DNA of 64,000 nucleotides from JADLHS01 sp020848635 (GTDB lineage: Bacteria > Verrucomicrobiota > Verrucomicrobiia > Limisphaerales > JADLHS01), in NCBI GenBank assembly GCA_037044975.1, contig JBAOIL010000037.1, forward strand, positions 62,001 to 126,000, given 5' to 3'. The translations under genes and the position numbers were made by a program. Every line of letters starts with the position of its first letter. The stretch's first letter is position 1. Under the pieces are notes generated by a model. The model had not been told where the DNA came from. It saw nothing but the letters and a program-made list of their open reading frames with translations, and ran no database searches. Below are positions 55,113 to 62,463 of this stretch, one piece after another.

Positions 55113-55443
55113 CGGGCGAACGTTCGGGCTGTAGTCTTGACAGATAGATTTGCGACGCGCTGGCGGGCGATCGGGCGAAAGTTCACTGACAATGGAGGAA
55201 TCGCCCCTGAGGGACGGGCCTCGACCGCATTCGGACGCGCAAGATTGAACCCGCCGCTCAACTGAAACGTGAGCCGGTCAAACCCCGGCCGCTGCGCGGC
55301 GGTGGCACTCATTGCCGGGTTGCTAACGGGTCGTGCCTTTGGAGTCAAGCGGAACCTCGCGTTGACAATCCCCTCTCGTCCGGCGCATATCTTCGGGCGT
55401 CGGGTGGCAGTGGCACTGGTGTAATGGAATCGGTGGCAAAGTC
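55113..55443. other. Gene-free divergent intergenic region
   Basis: Between the Tat-exported oxidoreductase (minus strand) and the small protein at 55444 (plus strand). I see no credible coding frame, repeat family member or RNA gene. It must hold the promoters for both directions, but no -35/-10 pair stands out. Confidence 0.5.
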
Positions 55444-55692
55444 ATGAAAACGGTAACTCATGCGCGAAGCACGGCGCTGCGGGACCAACTGCGGGTCCTC
55501 GCCGCCGCCTGTCCCTTTGGCGAGGACAATCCGGGGGACTGTCCGTTATTCATGCTCCGGCAGATGAAACCCCGGGAGCGCTGGCAATGGTTCAGCCGAC
55601 TGGACGAAGCTGACCTGTCGTACTTGGCCGCCTACCACCACATTTGTTTGACCACCAAGGTCAGGATGATGGCGAGCGGGGACGGTAACTGA
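55444..55692 (+). CDS. Small conserved-type protein with CPF and DCPL cysteine motifs
   Basis: An 82 aa protein with VLAAACPFGEDNPGDCPLFM, then RQMKPRERWQWFSRLDEADL, and a late YLAAYHHICLTTK. The Cys-Pro-Phe-x5-Pro-x-Asp-Cys-Pro-Leu spacing followed by a single late Cys resembles a small family I have seen in PVC and delta-proteobacterial genomes, of unknown function. There is no signal peptide. The three cysteines and His could hold a metal. It stands alone in its orientation. Confidence 0.55.
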   Translation: MKTVTHARSTALRDQLRVLAAACPFGEDNPGDCPLFMLRQMKPRERWQWFSRLDEADLSYLAAYHHICLTTKVRMMASGDGN

Positions 55693-56237
55693 TCGCGATC
55701 CGCGCCGCAGAACGCCGGATTAGCGAGTGGCCAAGTGATCATTAGTCCGATCCTGCACCAATGCCGCTTGCCCCCCTCAAAAAGTTCCGCCTGGATTTGC
55801 ATTTCATCTGTTGACGGCTCTGGAAACCGGCGTATAAATCGGATGGCTGATGTGATTCAGGAACGCGGGCATTCAAGTCCCGGTAAAATTCACTGGATCG
55901 TGTCAGCCATTTGTTTTCCCTGGCGCGCATCCCGACTCCGCTTAAGTTACACAGCTCCATCCGCGACCGCACACGGCTACGATCAGGAGGCTGCGACTAT
56001 TGACCAGCGGGGATTTCCTCCCGCATCACAATGTCTGGAACATTGCGAGCGTTTGCTGAAGCACTGGCGAGTTCACGAAACCAAGGGAATCATTAATTTG
56101 AAAGCGACACCAGTTGCGGGTAGTCGCCCGACTGCGCGACCCCTCGAACGCGTTTAACCTCCAGCTTATTGAGCCGGAACGGAACCAATTGGAACACCGA
56201 AGCCCGCGCGGGACGGGTTTCGGGCCTGGCAACTGCC
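55693..56237. other. Gene-poor stretch with an orphan Tat-signal fragment
   Basis: No full gene is credible here. On the minus strand 55742-55807 reads MKCKSRRNFLRGASGIGAGS and then stops, a near-perfect start of a Tat signal peptide with nothing after it. That suggests the 5' end of a lost exported protein. The longest plus-strand frame (55735-56157) has composition and content that look like noise. Bases 55960-56230 show no repeat or RNA gene that I can name. Confidence 0.45.
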
Positions 56238-56699
56238 TCACTCAAGCTCAAAAATCGCCTCGATTTCCACCGCGATGTTGCCGGGGAGAGATCCCATCCC
56301 CACGGCGCTGCGGGCTCCAATCCCGTTCTCCGGTCCAAAAACCTCGGCAAATAATTCGCTGCAGCCGTTGATGACTGCGGGATGGTCCCGAAAATCCGGC
56401 GTCGCGTTGACCATGCCGAGCAATTTCACCAGGCGTTTGACGCGATCAAGACTGCCCAGGTGCGCACGGAGTGACGCCAGAATCGCCAACCCGGTCTGGC
56501 GGGCGGCGGCCTTGCCGGCAGCCAGATCAAGGTCGGCACCCACGCGACCGGCAATCATTGTTCCATCGGCTTTCAGCGGGCCGTGGCCGGACACGTATGC
56601 CACGTTGCCCGCAACGACCACCGTCCGATAAACGGCGACCGGTTTGGGGGCGGTGGGAAGTTCCAGTTTGAGTTCAGTCAGGCGTTTTTCGGCGCTCAT
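56238..56699 (-). CDS. RidA family (YjgF/YER057c/UK114) protein
   Basis: A 153 aa protein with the RidA fold. The N-terminal strand is AYVSGHGPLKADG, and the conserved arginine and glutamate region is GIGARSAVGMGSLPGNIAVE IEAIFELE (read as two parts). The key Arg, which binds the carboxylate of enamine/imine intermediates, is in GARSAVG. RidA members deaminate reactive imines formed by PLP enzymes. It is the last gene of a six-gene minus-strand operon that includes a class V aminotransferase-type PLP enzyme, a fitting partner. It is longer than archetypal RidA (~130 aa), as in the more divergent subfamilies. Confidence 0.87.
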   Translation of the reverse strand: MSAEKRLTELKLELPTAPKPVAVYRTVVVAGNVAYVSGHGPLKADGTMIAGRVGADLDLAAGKAAARQTGLAILASLRAHLGSLDRVKRLVKLLGMVNATPDFRDHPAVINGCSELFAEVFGPENGIGARSAVGMGSLPGNIAVEIEAIFELE

Positions 56700-56746
56700 A
56701 GATTTTCGAGTGTAGGGATTTTGTTCAGTTTTTGTCGGGTGGATTG

Positions 56747-57586
56747 CTAGCTCCGGCGAACGCGGCGCATCACGCGGGTCAAGTTGTCGTGCAGGATGTG
56801 TCGCAAGTCGGTCGTGGACCAGTTAAGTTCCAGCAGCGCATCGATCGTCTGCGGAAAGGAGATGTGCTCCAGCGCCGGACTGAAGTCCGAACCCCAGTAT
56901 AAACGCCTCGGCCCAAAATCCTCGTAGAGTCGCTGCAGCAACGGATGCGCGCTGCGATGCGGGTAGGCGTGCGCCGGTTGGCTGATGGCGTACAGGCCCG
57001 AAAGTTTTACGCCCACCTGGGGTAACTCAGCCAAGGAGCGGAGCGGCTGCAAGACGCTCTTGGCTTCGCGCTGCGAAGGCGATACCGCATAGCGCCCCGG
57101 CAATCCAAGATGACTGATGAGAATCCGGCACTGATCGAGTTTCGCAAGGAACGGCTTGAAGTTGCGGAGGGCCTCAGGTCGCGTGTTGAGGCTGACGATC
57201 CAACGCTTTTGATTCAACCATTGGCTGGCGCAAGTCGGCCAACGGTTCAAACCGTCAACCTCACTTGGATTCATGGCGTAAACCGCGATGCCAGCGAAAC
57301 CCTGTCGGAACAAGGTCGTGAAGCGCTTGACCGTGGGCAGAGTCGTCACGGGCAGAAACGCCAGCGGCGTAATCCAGGAATGGGTCCTGGCCCAGGCTGC
57401 AAGGTCGCGATTATTGCCACGGAACCTTGGCCGCCCTTCGTAGCCGACTACTAAACCGCGATCGATACGGTGCGCCTGCCGGAGTGCCTCGTAGAGTTCC
57501 ACCTCACTCCGATTCGCCCAAGCCGATCCGTAGCGGTCGGCGAAACCGGGACGGAACAAGTGCAAGTGCGCGTCGGCGAGTTTCAT
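56747..57586 (-). CDS. Amidohydrolase 2-type (TIM-barrel metal-dependent) hydrolase
   Basis: A 279 aa cytoplasmic protein. ADAHLHLF at the N-terminus supplies the H-x-H metal motif. LISHLGLPGRY carries a further His, and LYWGSDFSPA the Asp that normally activates water. It resembles the amidohydrolase-2 family (lactonases, decarboxylases of the aminocarboxymuconate type). It overlaps the upstream aminotransferase-like gene by 4 bases (ATGA). In this operon it may open a lactone or cyclic product of the dehydrogenase step, but that is inference. Confidence 0.8.
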   Translation of the reverse strand: MKLADAHLHLFRPGFADRYGSAWANRSEVELYEALRQAHRIDRGLVVGYEGRPRFRGNNRDLAAWARTHSWITPLAFLPVTTLPTVKRFTTLFRQGFAGIAVYAMNPSEVDGLNRWPTCASQWLNQKRWIVSLNTRPEALRNFKPFLAKLDQCRILISHLGLPGRYAVSPSQREAKSVLQPLRSLAELPQVGVKLSGLYAISQPAHAYPHRSAHPLLQRLYEDFGPRRLYWGSDFSPALEHISFPQTIDALLELNWSTTDLRHILHDNLTRVMRRVRRS

Positions 57587-58707
57587 CGCGGGTGGAGGAT
57601 TTTCTGCAGCGTCTTGAGCAAGCGCTCAACGTCCGAAGCCGTATTGTAGCCGTGCAGCGAAATGCGCAACCGGCCGGCGTGGTGCATGACGTGAATCCGG
57701 GCGCGCTCCAGCGCGGCGTGGACGGCGGCATTGTCCGGGTGGACAAACGCCACAATTCCCGAGCCGCCGCGTTGATACGGTGCCATCGGCGTGACCCCTA
57801 ATTCGCCCAAGCCGTGATGCAACTGCTCCACCAACGGATCAGCGTGGCGGGCGATCTTCTCAACCCCGATCGAATCCACGTAGCGCAGCGCGGCATTCAG
57901 CGCATAGATCGCGGCGAAGTTCGGCATGCCGGCGGCGAAGCTGGCCGCCCCGGTTTTGTGGGTGGCCCGTTGAAAACGATCCGCATCAAACGCGTTTGCC
58001 AGATTAAACCAGCCGCCGGCGCGGGTCGTGAGTTGTTTCGCCCGTTGCCGGGGAATCCCAACAATGCAACCGCCATGCGTGCCGAGCACCCACTTGTGCG
58101 TGCTGGAGATGAGACAGTCAGCGCCTGTGCAATCCAGCACCACGCGGCCCAGGGCCTGGGTGACATCCACCGAGATCAGCGCGTGGGGCGCGCGGGCGCG
58201 GACCGCCTTGCGAAACGCCGCCCAGTCGAGCCGATGACCGTTGACGAAACTGACCAGCGACGTTTGCGCAAGCTGGGTGCGTTCGTTCAGCAGCGGCAAC
58301 AAATCAGCAATTTCAAGCGCTCCGTCGCGCGCTTTCCAGACCCGAACCTTGCAACGCGCTGTGAGCCACGGAGTCGCCCCGGAGGGAAAATCAAGATCAT
58401 TGATCACGACCTCGTCGCGCGGCTTCAGATCCAGCGCCGTGGCCAGCAAGTTGTAGGCTTCCGCGCTGCACGAGCAGAATGACACTTCCTCGGGCTGACG
58501 GCAGATCATGCGCGCGGCGATTTCGCGGCATTCCTCCATCCGTGCGTAATGTCCGTCGCGGCCCTTCATGCCGCGGAGTTTATCCCGGAAATACTCCTGC
58601 AACGCTGCACCCACGCAAACCGGTGGAATGGACTCCGCCGCCGTGTTCAGGTACGTCATCCTAGCCAGCCTGGGGAAATCCCGCCGGCGAGTTTTTTCGG
58701 TCAACAT
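57583..58707 (-). CDS. Class V aminotransferase-fold PLP enzyme (cysteine desulfurase/isopenicillin-N epimerase-like)
   Basis: A 374 aa fold-type I PLP enzyme. MTYLNTAAESIPP opens the fold, SFCSCSAEAYNLLATAL supplies the phosphate-binding turn, SVDVTQALGRV holds the Asp181 that pairs with the pyridine N, and ISSTHKWVLGTHGG holds the Schiff-base Lys205. The late motif GSGIVAFVHPD and the C-terminal small domain are intact. No cysteine loop typical of NifS/IscS is evident, so a lyase, epimerase or aminotransferase role is likelier than desulfurase. It is translationally coupled to the amidohydrolase gene and starts 35 bases after the dehydrogenase gene. Confidence 0.83.
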   Translation of the reverse strand: MLTEKTRRRDFPRLARMTYLNTAAESIPPVCVGAALQEYFRDKLRGMKGRDGHYARMEECREIAARMICRQPEEVSFCSCSAEAYNLLATALDLKPRDEVVINDLDFPSGATPWLTARCKVRVWKARDGALEIADLLPLLNERTQLAQTSLVSFVNGHRLDWAAFRKAVRARAPHALISVDVTQALGRVVLDCTGADCLISSTHKWVLGTHGGCIVGIPRQRAKQLTTRAGGWFNLANAFDADRFQRATHKTGAASFAAGMPNFAAIYALNAALRYVDSIGVEKIARHADPLVEQLHHGLGELGVTPMAPYQRGGSGIVAFVHPDNAAVHAALERARIHVMHHAGRLRISLHGYNTASDVERLLKTLQKILHPR

Positions 58708-58742
58708 ATCTTCAAATCAATTTACGGTTCCGTTCCACCGCG

Positions 58743-59732
58743 TCACTTCGAATGCGTGGTGCGTTTCGACTGCGCGGATTCCAGGAGTTGTTCCATCCAA
58801 CGTTGGACCTGCACGGCGTCCGGCATCCGGCAGCCCGCTGGCACCGGCGCGCCGTGGCACGCGGCCAGAAAGGAACGTAATTCTTCGGCCAGCATTCCAG
58901 TTGGACGCCCGTGGATCATGGATATTTCAAGCTCGACCGGCCATTTAACTTTGTCGGTGGTCCAGGTCCAGTTTTGCGGATTGGTCGCCACCCGGGTGTG
59001 ATACGACGGCGCAAACACTTCCAGCCAGTCAAACCCATCGGCGGGGGCGCCGTCCGGCAGAATCCAGTGCGAGTGAAACGTGGCCACGCGGCCATCGTTC
59101 CAGCGCAGCGTGGCCCAGGCATGGTCCGCTTTGCCTTCAGAATTAAGCGCGTCCAGCGCATCGAAACTTACCGGCTCGTCCCCGCCCGCCATCTGCGCCG
59201 CCACGTAAAGATCGTGGACCATCGTGAGGGTGACGGGGTGCTCTTCCGGAAAAAGGCAAGCCAGTCTGGCCGGACGATGGCGAACAAAATGCACCGAGCG
59301 AAACCCTTCCTGCCGCACGCGTTCGACCAGCGGCACCACCAACGAATGAAACACGCAAACATGGCCCGCCATTGCGACCCGCTTGTGGTTGCGGCAGACG
59401 GCTTCCAAGCTTTCCACGTCGGCCAGGTCCGTGCCGACGGGTTTCTCGATGAGCACATGCATTCCTGCGGCTAGGGCGGCTTTCGCATAGGGCACGTGGG
59501 TTTCGGTGTTCGTTGCGATCACCAGCGCGTCGGCGACCTTTTGCTCGATCAATTCCTCGACCGAACCGAAGACATGAGGCACAGCGAGTTCGCGCGCCAG
59601 CACCTCCGCCTTCGAACGCGTACGGTTTCCGAGCGCCACCAAAAGGGCTTCGGGCAGCGCCCGCAGGGTTCTGGCGTGTAATGCGCCGAACGCCCCAACA
59701 CCCATGACTGCAATCTTGATTGGCTCTTTCAT
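58743..59732 (-). CDS. Gfo/Idh/MocA family oxidoreductase, cytoplasmic
   Basis: A 329 aa protein without a Tat signal, unlike the two family members in the polysaccharide region. The Rossmann motif is IAVMGVGAFGALHARTLR, the catalytic lysine motif is LIEKPVGTDLADVESL, and the C-terminal domain contains VHDLYVAAQMAGGDEPVSFD. It would use NAD(P) to oxidise a hydroxyl of a sugar or cyclitol-type substrate. Its start codon overlaps the M20 gene's stop (ATGA). Confidence 0.87.
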   Translation of the reverse strand: MKEPIKIAVMGVGAFGALHARTLRALPEALLVALGNRTRSKAEVLARELAVPHVFGSVEELIEQKVADALVIATNTETHVPYAKAALAAGMHVLIEKPVGTDLADVESLEAVCRNHKRVAMAGHVCVFHSLVVPLVERVRQEGFRSVHFVRHRPARLACLFPEEHPVTLTMVHDLYVAAQMAGGDEPVSFDALDALNSEGKADHAWATLRWNDGRVATFHSHWILPDGAPADGFDWLEVFAPSYHTRVATNPQNWTWTTDKVKWPVELEISMIHGRPTGMLAEELRSFLAACHGAPVPAGCRMPDAVQVQRWMEQLLESAQSKRTTHSK

Positions 59733-60901
59733 TTTAGAACATTGGCGGACGGGTCGGCCGGCGGCATCAGCCGGCAGGCGAGTCGCAAGTAAACCTCCGT
59801 ACCCGCTTCGAGTTCGGCGATAGCGATGGATTCATTCGCCGTATGTGCGACGGCAATATCCCCCGGCCCGAGGATGATGCACGGGACGGATTTCGCAGCA
59901 ATCTTGCTCGCGTCGCACGAGTAGAATGCCACTTCGGCTGCGCCCGTCGCAGCCACGTCGCACGCACGCCGAACCAAATCACTCTCCGCGCCAATTTCGT
60001 AGCCCGCATCAATCACGCTTGGCGGATCGAAGCCCCATTCAATGTCAGGGATGCTCGCCAACCGACTGCGCAGCGTGGTTTGGATTTCCTGATACGTTGC
60101 GTTGGCGTCCTGGCTGGGGAGCAGCCGAATATCCACCTGGATGCGGCAATGCTCCGGAACAATGTTGACCCCCGATCCGCCTTCGATCAAACCAATCGAA
60201 CCCGTGCTGCAGCCAAAGGCAGGATGATGGATGCGCGAAAGTCGCTCAGCGAAATACTGGTTCAGCTCCAGGACTGCCCGGGCCATCGCCACGATGGCGT
60301 TGCGGCCGCGTTCCGGATGGGCACTGTGCGCGGCCCGACCGCGCGCATGAATTGCAAACCGCAGGCAACCTTTGCAGCCGCGCACCACGCGCAGCGAGGT
60401 CGGCTCCCCAACCACCGCGCCGTCAGGCGGGTCGAGTTGCTGCATCAGCGCGAGCGTGCCACGAAAGCGATACTCCTCATCAACAACGCACGCCAGCGTA
60501 AGCGTGCCTTTCCAAGCTTCGGGTTGAAGACGCAGTTGGAGGGCGGCGGCCAGCATGCAAGCAAGCGGACCTTTCATGTCCGCCGAGCCCCGGCCCCAGA
60601 GTCTTCCGTCGCGGACTTCGGCCCCGAACGGCGGCACGTTCATTCCAGTGACGCCGACGGTGTCGGTGTGGCCGTTGAACAGAAGGTGCGGATGGTCGGC
60701 GCCATTGCGACAACGCAGAATGACGTTGGCGCGGCCATCAAGCACAGGTTGGGTGCTCGTCTCAAAACCGTGCGTTTGTCCCCAGGCCTGAATCCACCGG
60801 GCGACCTCCTGCTCTCCCGGGCTCGCGGTGTCGTAATTTGGATTCACGCTCGGAATCCGCACGAGAGCCTGGGCAATCTCAAGCGCCGTTGTGGGTGTCA
60901 T
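59729..60901 (-). CDS. M20 family metallopeptidase/deacylase (ArgE/DapE-like)
   Basis: A 390 aa protein from the ATG at 60901; the open frame to 60970 would overlap the RhaT-like gene. Di-zinc motifs are LLFNGHTDTVG, WGRGSADMKGPLACM and CVVDEEYRFRGT (Glu-Glu), with the later GEPTSL and a dimerisation domain (GRAAHSAHPERGRNA). The last His is in a conserved-type position near VPCIILGPGDIAVAH. The family removes N-acetyl or N-succinyl groups, or cleaves dipeptides. In this operon it probably deacylates an N-acyl amino compound before the PLP enzyme. Confidence 0.88.
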   Translation of the reverse strand: MTPTTALEIAQALVRIPSVNPNYDTASPGEQEVARWIQAWGQTHGFETSTQPVLDGRANVILRCRNGADHPHLLFNGHTDTVGVTGMNVPPFGAEVRDGRLWGRGSADMKGPLACMLAAALQLRLQPEAWKGTLTLACVVDEEYRFRGTLALMQQLDPPDGAVVGEPTSLRVVRGCKGCLRFAIHARGRAAHSAHPERGRNAIVAMARAVLELNQYFAERLSRIHHPAFGCSTGSIGLIEGGSGVNIVPEHCRIQVDIRLLPSQDANATYQEIQTTLRSRLASIPDIEWGFDPPSVIDAGYEIGAESDLVRRACDVAATGAAEVAFYSCDASKIAAKSVPCIILGPGDIAVAHTANESIAIAELEAGTEVYLRLACRLMPPADPSANVLK

Positions 60902-60938
60902 GGCTTTGTTTTCACAACCGGTTGCTCGCTGCGAAGCT

Positions 60939-61988
60939 TCACTTTCCGGCGAGATGGTTGCCCCAGCCAATCAGAATCGTTGAGCCAATCAGGATGGCGA
61001 TCCCCAGCCACAAAATGCCGCGAATGCGCCCCTGCACCAGCCGCCACTCCTTCAAAGCGATGCCCCACAAATTACTGCCGATGATGATGAACGACATGTG
61101 CAGGCTCCAGCTGGCAAAGTCGTATTTGCCCATCTTGGTCGTACCCATGCCATAGAAAAAAAACTGGCCGTACCAAAGCACGCCGGCCAGACCGCAGAAG
61201 AAGTAGTTGTTTAGCAAGCGACTGCCCGGCCCAGTGACGTAGTCGTGAAACGACTTGTTCCGGGTATGCAGAATCAGGACGATCACGATGTTCGTGGTGA
61301 AGCCACCCGCCAAAGCGACCACCAACACTGGCATGTTCTTGAAAACATCCTGCGTCCCCGCCGCGACAGCGGCCTCCGCGATCGGCTTGCCCGCGTCAAA
61401 CGCAAACGCCATGCAGGAACTCATCACGCCGCCAATAACGGCCAGCGCCAATCCTTTCCAAAAGGAGAACTCCTTCTGCGATACGCCCTGCTTCTTTTGT
61501 TCGTCGGTCAAGGACCACTCCTTCAACAATCCGGCGTAACCGCACACCGCAATTCCAAGCAGACAAACCCCAATTCCCACCAGGACCGTAAGCCCGGAAG
61601 TGGTGGTGAAGAGCGTCCGCGCTGTGCCCGCGAAGATCGGCGGGATGATCGTCCCAAAGGCAGCGCAGAAGCCCAGTTCCAGGGTTTGCCCGAGCGACAT
61701 GCCAAGATACCGAAGCCCCAAGCCACAAGCAAAGCCGCCAAAACCCCACAACACGCCAAAGAAATACACCCAGAAAAGCGTCCGGGTCGGGCACGCCGAC
61801 AGGATGGCCCAATGATCGGGCGTGGTAAGCCAGCAGCCAACTTGCGGCATGACGATCCAGGCGGTCAAACCCAGCAGGATCCAGAAGGTCTCCCAAGCCC
61901 AGCCTTTCACCTTATAGCTGGGAACATAAAGGCTAGCGGAGGAGAAACCGCCGATTGCATGGAAGAAAATGCCTAGCAGAGGATTCAT
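60939..61988 (-). CDS. L-rhamnose-proton symporter (RhaT-like) family transporter
   Basis: A 349 aa integral membrane protein with about ten helices, similar in length to E. coli RhaT. PLLGIFFHAIGGFSSASLYV at the N-terminus, WGFGGFACGLGLRYLGMSLG and GFCAAFGTIIPPIFAG are characteristic of the family, as is the closing WGIALKEWRL. It is the first gene of the minus-strand operon and should import its substrate. Members of the family are not restricted to rhamnose, and the operon lacks rhaBAD, so I do not give it the gene name. Confidence 0.82.
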   Translation of the reverse strand: MNPLLGIFFHAIGGFSSASLYVPSYKVKGWAWETFWILLGLTAWIVMPQVGCWLTTPDHWAILSACPTRTLFWVYFFGVLWGFGGFACGLGLRYLGMSLGQTLELGFCAAFGTIIPPIFAGTARTLFTTTSGLTVLVGIGVCLLGIAVCGYAGLLKEWSLTDEQKKQGVSQKEFSFWKGLALAVIGGVMSSCMAFAFDAGKPIAEAAVAAGTQDVFKNMPVLVVALAGGFTTNIVIVLILHTRNKSFHDYVTGPGSRLLNNYFFCGLAGVLWYGQFFFYGMGTTKMGKYDFASWSLHMSFIIIGSNLWGIALKEWRLVQGRIRGILWLGIAILIGSTILIGWGNHLAGK

Positions 61989-62463
61989 ATGTAAATACGG
62001 TCGGTACGGAAGTTCTTGGGATTGCCTCCGGGAGACGGTGCCTTACCCGACAAAACCATGCCAGGCTTGATGGTCCGATTACGTCCCTGGTTCGCGTGTC
62101 GCAGGGTGGCTGCCGCCCCGCACGGAACCATGCGCCCCACTCCGCAACCCAAGATGACCGCCCAATCCAATGGGGCTAGTGTCATGTCGGTAAAGGACAC
62201 AAGCGTGAGAATGTCATCAAGTTAGCTGTCACAGGCAACCTGCCAATCAAGTAAACGGGACGGCCTAATCCATGCAAGATAATTCACCCGGGAAACCACG
62301 GTCCATCCACGGGAGCAAGTTTGTCGCAGAAAGAAGGATATGAAACTCTGACTTGTGGTTTCGGTTGGCGGCTGGCAGTACCAATCGTCCTTTGCAGAGT
62401 TTGTTTATGCGGCGGCTTGTCGAAATGCCCGGCGGTTTGCTGTGATTTTTTAACTGCTATCTT
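61989..62463. other. Divergent intergenic region between the RhaT operon and a glycoside hydrolase
   Basis: About 470 bases with no credible gene, holding the promoters for the minus-strand operon and the plus-strand hydrolase. I see no clear operator palindrome or riboswitch. GTTTGGGATTG-type patches are not repeated elsewhere in the window. Confidence 0.5.

Noticed and set aside
55735..56157. 140-codon plus-strand open frame
   Set aside because: Low-complexity, stop-poor composition without domain, signal or ribosome-binding site; it is antisense to the orphan Tat fragment.
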